Shown here in pieces: positions 19,962-32,200 of a DNA stretch of 64,000 bases. The stretch is taken from positions 7,323,730 through 7,387,729 of the forward strand of contig CAIIXF020000007.1 of assembly GCA_903813345.2 (NCBI GenBank), written 5' to 3'. The notes under the pieces were generated by a model. That model did not search any database. It was not told where the DNA came from and was given only the letters and a program-made list of their open reading frames with translations. The translations under genes were made by a program, and so were the position numbers. Position 1 is the first letter of the stretch, and every line of letters starts with the position of its first letter. The DNA is from Owenia fusiformis. Taxonomy: Eukaryota; Annelida; Polychaeta; Sabellida; Oweniidae.

Positions 19962-20240
19962 GAGACTTCATATGTCACCCCAGAGGTAGAGTATTTCCCA
20001 AACAAACACACAGGAACTGTACCCATAATTCAATGGAACAGTAGTATCAACTGTACTGGGAGACAGTACAGGGAGGTACATTAAAATATTCTGGTTTTGA
20101 TCTGCTTTCCATTATTTATAAACCGAGTCTTGTATTTCTGAACATTTACTGACTGCAAAATATCCATAAATAAATCTGATTAAAATAAAATAATCGCCTA
20201 AAACTGTACATGACCATTTTCCCTAACTGTCCAATCAAAA

Positions 20241-23200
20241 TCATCCAAATTGGAAGGAAAATCCCCCTGGGAATCCACCTCCGCCTCCCCCTCCTCCACT
20301 GTGGAACCCTGGGCCACCGCCAAATGAGAAGTGGTTTCCACCGCCTCCACCGCCGAAGAATGATTGGAAAATTAAATTGGGATCAATATCCGCTGAAAGT
20401 AAGAAAAAACACACTTGTATTTTATTAATATTTGGACATGTTTATTAAGAAATGATGATACACAAAATTTGGACACGTTTATTAAGAAATGATGATACAC
20501 AAAAGGTAATAAAAAAATCTTTACAAAGAATCTTGTGTCAGGAACATTGAAATAAACTGAATTAGCCATTCTGCAGTTTACATTAGCTATTCTGCAACAT
20601 ATACATTGATTTGAAAAAGTCTTTCCACTTTCAAGCACATGTTCTTACATATTTGTTAAAAATAATTTCTTCATGAGATTTTTCACTACTTACCTCCAAA
20701 GCCTCCTTCCATCTCTTCTAAGTCTTGTCCACTGTCGTATCTCGCCTTCTTCTTGGGATCACTTAGTATACTATATGCTTCACCAAGTTCCTTGAACTTT
20801 TTCTCTTCTTCTTTTTGGACCTCGGGGGTATCATGCGAGTGTCGATCTAAAATTCAATTGGATCTATTTTTTCACTAAGATCAGTATTTAATCCAGTACC
20901 AGCAGATAACATGCATCCATTACTACAACTATGAGAAACTAGGGCAGAATTGATAACAAACTAGAAAAACAGCAACTCCACGGAGTAGCAAATCCCACCA
21001 AACAGCCACCTTGAAAATTTCTTCTCAAGCAGAGCTCCTTTATCTATAGGCATCAGTATATAAAATTTGAAGTAAATCCGTCCAATGGTATTTGAGTTAT
21101 CAAAGATTACCTTTTTTATGAAAAATGGCAGCCATTTTGAAATTCAGCTGACCCCTTTGAAATTTCTTCTGAAGCAGATCTCCTATTTCCCTAAACATCA
21201 GGATATAAAATTGGAACCAAATCTATTCACTGGTATTTTAGTTATCAATGATTATGTTTTTTTAACGAAAAATGGCGGCCATTTTGAAATTTAGCTGCCA
21301 TCTTGAAAATCCCTTTTCGAACAGAGCTCCTATGTCCCTAGGCATCAGCATGTAAAATTTGAACCAAATCCATTCAACAGTATTTGAGTTATCAAAGATA
21401 ACATTTTTTACAAAAAATGGCCACCATTTTGAAATATGGTTGCCATCTTGAAAATGTCTTCTTGAGCAAGGTTCCTTTGTACCCAGGCAACAGCATATAA
21501 AATTTGATCCAAATCTATTCAATGGTATTTGAGTTATCAAAGATAACGTTTTTTTACGAAAAATGGCCGCCATTTTGAAATATGGCGGCCATCTTGAAAA
21601 TGTCTTCTTTAGCAGGGCTCCTTTGTACCCGAACAACAGCATATAAAATTTGAACCAAATCCATCCACTAGTATTTGAGTAATCAAAGATTATATTTTTT
21701 CCGAAAAATGGCCGCCATTTTGAATTTAGCAGCCATATTAAAAATTCCTTCTCGAGCAGAGGTCCTACATCCATAAGGCATAAGCCTATAAAATTTGAAT
21801 GAAATCCGTTAACCGGTATTTGAGTTATTGCCCGGACACACGAACGGACGGACGGACGAACGGACGGACGAACGGACGGACGGCTTTTCTATATCCCCCT
21901 CGAACTTCGTTCGGTGGGATAATAACTTTTGGTCAATAGAATTGATTTTTGATTCCATTTGGTATTGTCCTGTACACTTCCAGATTGTGTTCATAAATAA
22001 AGGTTTATTCAATCTAGTTTTTAGAGAAAGGGCGGTGTGTGAATGTGTAATAATGTGAAATAAACTTGACATTATTATCAGATAAAATAGGAAAATAGGA
22101 AAAGAAAAAGTGAGAAAGAAATGGAAACTGGTCTGGTATCCAATAGGTTTGTATTTTCACTTCAAGAGGTGTCAAAGAAGCCTACATCCAAGTAGGAAAA
22201 TCTTAATTTTAATCATTAGCAGTGATCTCCCCAGCATCAAAAGCAAGTGGGTGCAGCACCCACATGAGATTTTGAAAATAGGCTTGCAACCACCCGAAAA
22301 TCCATTTGCACCCACTTGAAAATGAGGAAAATTATGAAAAATGGGCATATTTTGACCAATTTTGGTCTGAATTGTGAAAATGAGGATATTGCACCGACTT
22401 GAGAAAAATATCCTTTGGAGATCACTGCTTAGTATTAAATGTCTAGTCCAAGTGATTTCATATTTGATATCAAAATACAAAATAACATCTACAAATGAAA
22501 TGAAAACTTTTTGAAAGAGTGATTTCTAGGCAGGGGAGATTCCCCATAGCCTGTGATATAAAATCATGAAAATTGCTTTACTTGTACAGATACTAAAGGA
22601 CGATTCTCGGTTTGGAGAACAGTCTCCTGGGCTAATAATTTTTTTCATGAAAAATATAGAAATATTACCCAAATTAAACTATGAATATTCAAAAGAGGAC
22701 ATTTAAATCCACAAGATGTAAAAATAACAAATTGGTCTGAAGCAGGGATAATGCTCAATTAGACCGATTCAATAAAATACAAGTCTCGATTTGGGGAAAG
22801 AAGTTCATCAGTGTACTGCGCTAATATTTTTTTGCAAAAAATCTGGAAATATTACCCAAATTAAATTATGACTATTCAAAAGAAGACATTCAAATCTACA
22901 TTATGTGAAAAAATCAAATTTGTCCGAAGCAGGGATAATGCTCATTTAGATTGATGAACTTCGTTCTCCAAACCGAGAATCGTCCTTTATTTACTGAACT
23001 ATATTTTAGATTGTATAATTATCAAACTCAAGGGTTAAATGAAAATTGATTCACTAAATCTATTTCAAGTTTAGATGAATCTTTTGAATACCTGCCATGT
23101 TATCTGACACAATCTGGTGGTGAAACTGATAACTACTTGCTAACACCTTGAGAGGTTATGTCATCAGTTAAAACCAAAGGGGTGGGAGAACACTATACAG

Positions 23201-26200
23201 AGATTGAAAAGGAATCTAAGTCATATAATTGAGAGATGGGATGTGTAATACTTGCATTTTCAGATTAAATCTGAGTGATAAGATTGGTCTAGCTATAAGC
23301 CCCTGTGAACCCCGTCCCACGACTTGACTACACAGGTACGGGTGTGTATTGGGGGGAGGGGGGCACAAAGGCTTGTAGCTTGTATTAACCAACATACCTG
23401 GATGGTGTATAAGCGCCCTCTTTTTATAAGCTTTTTTGATATCAGAGTCTGCAACATTTTTGTTTATTCCTAATATTTTATAATAGTCTTTTCGTTTACT
23501 TTTCTTGAGTTCAAGCTTTGCATCTTGCAAGCATTTTTTATTTTCTGAAAAATAAAATGCAGTATTTTAATTAAAATGTAAATGCACTGATAACAACTTA
23601 ACAACTATACATGTATGTGACATTTTCAGATAAAATTATGTAAAGATCTAAATATTGCACATCCTTTGACACATAAAATAATTAATTTTCTGCACTATAT
23701 TTGGCATGATAAGTCTTAATGCTAAGACTTGATGGCTGTATAAGGTTAAACAAGGCATTCAAATGTAAAAGGTCACCACCTGCCATTTCTTAGACACTGA
23801 ACACCTTCCATAAAAAATTTGGAGACTATAACAATATGTGGAGGTGACATAAAAAATAGACATCAAAATACATTGAGCCTTCATCTGTAATGTTAACAGA
23901 ATCAATTTTTGCAAATTATTGAGAAATTATCATAATAACGTCACATACTGCTCAGGTCGATATAGTAAAATAAATGCTTTCTAAACTTCCACTAATACCC
24001 CTAGAGCAGGCCCGCCACTATGACGTCACATATTGCTCAGGTCGATATAGTAAAATAAATGCTTTCTAAACTAGCACTAATACCCCTAGAACAGGCCTGG
24101 CAAGGTGGTATTTATACATATAAATGTACCTGAACAAAAATATTGTTGACCTACCTCTACTTTTATCTAGTTTGTATATTTTTTCATAGTCCCTGACTGC
24201 TTCTTCATATTGTTCACTGTCTAGATAACTGAAACACATGACAATTACATTTAATAGATGTAACTAAAGATGCTTGTCGATTTGGAATGAATATGACCAA
24301 CTAAAAAATATATATCTATCAAATCACAAGATCTTGATTGTTCTAAGGCTTGAGATAAGTGTATTCAAAGTGTATTCTGGCAAAAAAGAAAATGACAACT
24401 TCATTCATAATGTGGTTACCCTTTGTGGTTTCTGGTCAAATAAAACACTGTCTAATATCTTACCATGTGTTATTTCAATATGAGTAAAACACTAGACGGG
24501 GAGCATCGATCAATGCGGTTACAACGCAAGAAAATAACACGCTATGTTTCTAAGTGTGACTAAGACATGATTGACCATTCATGATCGAAAATACCTCGAT
24601 AAGATCATGTACGTTTTAATCCATTCATGCTCTAATATCTTCCCATTGTATTATTCAAATATAGGCTATTACCATTTTGCTCGCCTCATGTAGGCTTTAA
24701 GGTAGTTATCATCCAGTTCTATTGCTTTGTCACAGTCTTCTATGGCTTGTTCTGTTTTTCCCAGCTAAAAGAGGCAAGCGATGAGTTTATATTGTTTTTA
24801 GGGCCTTGGTCATACAGAAAATATTGATCATGAAACCAATTTGAAAGCTCAAACTTCCTCCTCTGTTTCTGAAACCTTTTCTTCAAACAATGAGGTCAAA
24901 TTATCAAACAATTACAATAAAATAATAATAAATAAAATAAAAAAACACAATCTATTTTACTTTTCCATGTGTAATTTTTAGAAAGATCACTCTATTTTGA
25001 GAGAGGCTGCCACATAGTGGTTATTTTTGACAGTGATCAATGTTATTCTAAATGTTATTCTAAAGTTATTCTAAAGAATTTGAATTAGCATTTTTTCTCA
25101 AGGACGTCCAAAATCATATTTTACAAATTATATCCAAAAAAGTTTTCATAATTTTTCTCATTTTCAAATGGGTGCAAATGGGGTTTCAAGTGGGTGCAAG
25201 CCTATTTCCAAAATCGCAAGTAGGTGCATGCACCCACTTGCTTCAATACTGGGGATAGCATTGTGTCCTAATTACCTTAGCACAGACTGTTGCCCGATTG
25301 TTGTAGAGTTTGGAGTTGGTGAATTTGTTATCTGGGTCAATAGCCAGGGCTTCTGTATATAATAAATAAGCCGTTTCTAGTTTGTTAGCTTTGTATGCTG
25401 TGTTTCCTTCCTCTTTCTTGGCAAGCAAACTTTTAGCTTTCTGCAAGAGTAAATATGATAGACATGTATTAGTTGCTCAAGAAGAACTTTAAGGTGGAGC
25501 ACCATTAGTTTGGTGCTCCACCAAAGAAATGTTCCACTTGAAAAGGTTCCACTTCTGGTGGTGACATAAAGATCATATATACCATATGCATCCAGTATAC
25601 TTTTTTGCAATTTCATTTACCTTAACTTTAATTTAACCTTTTATCATTTATTAGTTTTTTATTATACTGATATCATTGTGACAAATGCTGATTTTAAATT
25701 CAAGTGGAAGACAAATCAACACTTTTGAAATGTTGTAATAATGGGGGGAGGGGGGATTTTAACCATAATGAAATCAATTCAATTCTTCACAACATTTGGA
25801 TATCACTCCCTCATATAAACAACTTATCAGTGATTAGCAGGTACATGTATTTTGTTGGATGTTTTACGTTCTAGTTATTGAGTTATTACATTATGAAAAA
25901 CATTTCTGGCAAGTAATAAGGCCAAAAGTTATTTATATCCATACAATTTTACAATATAGTACAGCCATGAAAAAGCAAGATGTGCCAAAATATCCTACAA
26001 ATAATGAATGTATGTATATATAATGGTTGTTTACGCTGCCCAGGAGTTGTTTACGCTATCCAGGAGTTGTATATCGTTCTCAAGAGTTGTATATGATGAG
26101 TGTTGGTTTTATACTTCAGTTATACAATGCTATGATACAATCATATAAAGCACTTAAGGTGGGATAATTTGTATTATATAAGTAATGCCAATGCTTTTTT

Positions 26201-29200
26201 ACTTATTTTCCCAAATCAATTGATTTCAAAAAAGGAACATTGGAGAGTGATATTGATTGAATAAAATAGTTACCTTGTATATTTGTTTTGCGGGTGCGTG
26301 GTCTGGGGCTAAGCGGAGGACCTGCTGGAAGTGTTGGAAGGCTTTATCCACACTGTCTTGGTAATACAGACACATTCCTCTAACATAAACTGCATCGGGA
26401 TTCATACGGTCACTTTGAACAATCTCACTGAAATGTTCAATGAAACTCAACAGATAATCGTTTGATATACAGTAAAACCTGTCTAATCTGAAAGCTCCTG
26501 GGATGGATCAAAAAGTGTTCAGATTAGCAGGTGTTCACATTTCAAGGTGTCTCTAAAATGAGGTGGGAGGTTTAAAAAATGGAAAATTGGGACAGAGAGT
26601 GTTCATACTGAGAGGTGATTGGACAGCAGATGTGTTCAGATATACAGGTTTTACTGTACATATATTTATAACAGGATGAGGAACCCTACTCTAAAAGTAC
26701 ATTTGTCAAAATAACCTGCAATGATATTTGATTTCACACACAGCAATTCTGAAACTAACCAGTTGTACAATCAATATTCATCACTAATTTCATAATTCAC
26801 AGAAATTGATAATGGTATATCTTAGCAGTGATCATACCAGTTTTTTTTCTTAACAGGGCTTAGTTTTGTTAAAATGTAGATTTCTTATGAAAAATGAAGA
26901 AGTGAATGTTAACAGACTTACTTTGCCAATTCTTGAGCCTCTTGGTATCGTCCTAAAAGGGCAAGCGACTCCGCCTTCATGATCTTGAACTTGTGACATG
27001 CCGAGGAGTGCTCTAAACAACGGTCCATACAGAATATTACCTACAAACAACCACAATATAAAATAAGCAAATTATAAAAATTATGGGTTGATTGTTCTTA
27101 ATAATCTTAATTTTTTAAATGCCATTAAGGTTTTCAAACATGAATTATTAAAACAAGTTCACAGCTTTTTTCTTACAAAAAAATAAAAAATTATGAAGTT
27201 TTGGAACATATGCTTAATATCTATTCAACCATTCATTCTTATTTTTTCATTTATCCATTTTACAACCAAAGTTTATTAATACGAGTATATTGTTATATTT
27301 TTTACGACACATCAAATACTGTTTAAAATGTATTACCCTTCTGAAGTCCCGTTTTGTGTAATCTTTTTCAGCTTCCTCTGTAAGTCGAGCTACAGTCTCA
27401 GCACATAGTAGCTGAAAATGCAAAAAATGATTAACTTAGCCCATGTTGGATGATGTGCCAAACAGCCTTTATTTGTATTGTTCATTCAACAACAAACATG
27501 ATTCAAAAACTTATGCAAAATTCTGTTATTTGTATTAACCGTAATTGAACCCGTTCAACTCATTATGTTCTTCTGCAGGTATTTCTGATATAGATGAAAT
27601 GGTTGGAACAAAAATTCAATATTTTCTCATTGATGTCCAAACTGGTTCCAATGTTCTTCAAACCTTACCTTAAACTATGAAGTTACTCGTTGAAGTTTCT
27701 TTGAATTGTTTAATTGACCCATCCATGTATGACTCAGCCCCTGAACAGTATAATAATAAGCTTAAATATTTTCATAAACTCAATTCTTACTTCTGTTTTT
27801 GCAGTTTTATTTTTTGGTTCAAGTTGTAAAGCTGCCTGGTATGACCTGATGGATGCGGCAGCCTCCCCGAGCAGTAGATGACATTTGCCTTCTCGTAAAT
27901 GACCCTGAAGTAACACAAGCAATATATGACATAATTTGTGAATTTGAAAGTCCAGGCAATGTATGACATAATTTTTGTTTCTTTAGATGAATACAAGCAA
28001 CAATATGTATTTGATACTTAATAGACCCTAAAGTAACGTAAAATATGAAACACAATTTACCTTTAAGTTATTCTAAGAAGTGAGCCTAATATTAGAGAAG
28101 CAATCCAGACAATATAACCTTACATTATATTACATTACCATTTCAAGTAATGACTGCATAGTAACATAATGAGAGATCATTCAAAATTAAACCTTTTTAC
28201 ATTATTTGAATATTTACTGCTAAATGCACTCAGAATGCAAAAGCTGCCATTTCCTTTGAAAACATACATGCTATGGGTAATTTGGTTAAAATATATCAGG
28301 GTCGTGATGACATAGGAACTTGAACAAAAATGCACCTACTAATAATAAAATCATCAAAACATTCGAAACTGACTTGCTGGCCAGTTTTTCGAAATTCGCC
28401 ATTTTGACCAATCATATTGGAGCATTCTGAACTGGACCCACTTTTTGCTAGACACCCCAGATTACGTTACTGAACTTAAAAAGAATACAATACAAACTGA
28501 TTTAGGTTTGCCCAAATCAAACTGCATACATACTTAGTGAAAAACTGCAGCTTATGCAATACAGGTGCCCAAAAGACCACATGTTGTCTAATAATCACAA
28601 ACCTTATGCTTATTATCTCAGTGATTCTCCCTATTTGACTTTTTTCCAGGTAGCTAATAAATTTGTAAACAGTTTTTAGCATATTACCCTAATAATTCAA
28701 GCATGATGTTTACCTTTATCAGTGGATTTTTAAGACAACATAATGAAACCTAATTTCCAAACTGTATTGACCATGTTGGAGCTCATACATATTTATTAGT
28801 TATACACAAGACTCTCCTGTACGTCTATTGTTTTCTGATATTACATTCACAGCAACATCTTTTGTACCATTCATATCATATATCTGAATCATTACTTTAC
28901 TGCATCACTTCCTTTTTTACGAAAAAAAGCCAGCAAATTTGAGTCACCATTTTCGAACATTTCTTCTTGAGCAGAGGTGGTTTTCCCCAAAAACATGAGT
29001 CTTTAAAATCTGCACAAAATCCAATGACCAGTATTTCTTTCAGTTACCAAGAATAGCAATTTTTCCATTTTGAAAATTCCTTTTTGAACAAATATTCCAT
29101 GAACTTTTAAGCATCAGCCCATAAAATTTAAAATAAATTCGACAACCATTAGCTCAGTAAAGGTTATGTAAACAGAACTTCAACTGGGCAGCCATTTTGG

Positions 29201-32200
29201 AAATTCCTTCTCGAGCAGAGATCCTATGCCCACAAAGTATCAGCATATGAAATTTGATCCAAATCTGTCAACCTCTACTCAGACAGATGGACATATGAGC
29301 AAATGGATAGCTTCTCTATATCTCAGCTTGTACTTCTTTCAGTGGGATAATCACACATGTAACAAAGCATATGTACTGAGTATCAGAATGTATAAATCAA
29401 GCTCCAAATTTGGTTCACACAATCACTGACATGTTAACTGCATCAATTTTATATATATAATGGTACCTTGACGAATTTACTATCTAATACTAGTGCACGT
29501 CTAGCATCACTTAGAGCATCTTTGTATCTGTATAACATGATTTGTGTAGCCGCTCTGTTACCCCAGTAAGCTGCACAATTTGGACATAGGTCTATAAAAT
29601 ATATAAATAATGCACTCATTCATGATGTATCACAGTACAAAATCTAATTCACTTTTACAAATTTGCCACTTTAATATAACTTTATTTTTATCACTATTCA
29701 ATTTAATTCTGAAGTAAGACTTTAATACTTCATAGTTTGTTCTTGTATGTGCTGGTTTTAGCATCTCAAAAGATACCACCTACCATGTCTTATTATGGAA
29801 ACCATAGATATCATTACCGATAAATTGAATTGATGTTCAGATAAAGGCATAAGTCAAGTACCGCAATGTAACAATGATGAATATAATAATCTGGTTTTAT
29901 ACCTATCGCTTGTGTATAGAGGTCTTTCGCTTTGTGGTATTCTTTTTGTTTGTAAAATGCATTGCCTTGCTCTTTTTTGGCTTCAGCTTCTCTGAAATAA
30001 AAAATGAAACATAAAAACACAAGCATAGAAGGAATATGCCGACTATAATGTTGTAATTGAAGTTTTAAAAGTCTTAAAGTCTGTATATCTCTTTCTAGAT
30101 TGTGAGTTCATATCTCCATCTACATAGGTTGTTATTTATTGTTTTTTTGCAAGTACAGCTTCCTGCCCTCTGCAAAGGAGACCATTTTGGTGTTATGCGA
30201 TACAATGCACTAAACTGCAATATGTTACCACTTGCCATTTGTTACAGATGCCAAATCCCAAACTAGTGGTGTAACGAGTGACTCGGGTAATCGACTAGAA
30301 CGCGAATGAGCCTAGAAAAATGATCAATCTATCGAAAATTTGAAAATCGTGATCCTGAAAATTTCTGTGAAAAATCGCAATTTACCCTCCATACTCATAA
30401 GCAAGGATTGTAGCTGCGTTTACGTTTTTCAAATAAATTACATATTTCTGACTATATTCTGCAGATTGTTTTGTTGATTTAATGGTCAGTTGATGAGAAA
30501 AAGTATGAGAATTGTATTCATTGCTTTTTATGTTTACATTATGGTACATCGCATGCGCATATGTATTTTGACGGAAGTGGGAATTTCAAAGTCGAAAAAC
30601 TCCATAAAAGGCTTATATCATTGCTAATATACGGTAAATGTGCGTCTAAAACATCCAAAACGGAAGTCAATCCGTTCAGAACGACATCATTGAGTGGTCA
30701 TTAAACCAAAAGTCGATGTAAGTAGTGACAAATTCCTTGATTTTCCAGGTTCTAATTTTCTCGATTTTTTAAAAAAATAATCGCCAAAATCGTCTACTCG
30801 ATCGTCAAATTTATCTTTCTTCTCGAGTAGAGATTTTGGTGGCGAGTCCCACCACTATCCCAAACAGATTTGTCAGTCATACAAGCCCGAGATATGGTTC
30901 GTTTTGGTAACAAAATGTCGGAACATTGAAGGTACGTTTGACGCGTTGTAGGCAGAATCCCCACGATGTTTTTTCTCTCAAATGTGTATCGGTATCATTT
31001 GTTTTAGAAAAAGTTATGTTTGCGAAAAAATAGCTCAGAAGACAACAAAATCGTCGATTTAATTCCTCACTTAAGTTACATAAACGATTTGGGTTGAAAG
31101 TGCAGATATTAACTGTTTAAAGAATCTTTGTTTTACAGGAACATTTTTAAAGATTTTAACATGTGCAAAGATAAAAAGAAAATTGATAATAACTGCATTT
31201 TTAATGAAGTGCTTTGTGTTTGGCTTAACTTTAACTTTAAATGGAAAGACAAGGTCATTATTTTTAAAAACTGGGTAAAAGTAGGCTTCATATATGTGAA
31301 AGATTTCTTTGATGAAAATGGAAATATTTTATCAGAACAATATGTATTTAACCGTCTTAAAGACAAAAAATTGGTTTTATGAATATTCAGTCATTCGAAA
31401 TATAATGAGAAGTATAACAAATACTGTTGATACACTGTATGCAAACTTTACAAATATACAATATAAATATAACATCCTTGCTAACAATAAGTACCATTAT
31501 ATAATTAACAAAAAGTCAAAGTTCTTTTATAATATTTTAATTAACAAAATAAGAAAACGAAATTATACTGAAGCTTTTTGGAGTAGGCAATTCAAAACAC
31601 CTAGTGATTGTGAATTTTATAAAGATAATCAGAAGATTTTGAAAATGCCATGTAAATATTTAGCAGAACTGAATTTTAAAATTGTAAATAATTGTCTTCC
31701 TTGTGGTTATATTGTTAATAAATGGAACAGACAAGTTATTTCAAAATGTGTACATTGTAATAAAAATCACACCATGGAACATATGCTGTATGAGTGCAAG
31801 AAATCTGTCGACATATGGAATACTATAGGAACCAGTTTAAATTTGAACATAAAATGGAAACATATTGTTTTAGGATTTAGTGAAAATAATTATGTATCTG
31901 TAATAAAAAATTTAATCATAGCAATTACTGCAAAAACAATCCATTCCGAATGGTAAAAAAACTATGAAGATGAACAATCACTTTTAAATTGTAATTTACA
32001 GTTAAAAGTTAAATCAAGTATCATATTTTATAAAAGATTATTGGATCATATGTCAACAGGTATTTTTTAACCATGCAATCGTTAATATTATTTCAAAACT
32101 AAATACTTGATATGTTTTGTAAATATGTTTGTTTTGTTTTTCGAAAAACCGTTTATGTCACTTAAGTGAAGAATTAAATCAACGATTCTGTTGTTTTCTG

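Noticed and set aside
21262-21774. 170-codon minus-strand open frame
   Set aside because: It lies wholly inside the 145 bp tandem element; the protein repeats only because the DNA does.
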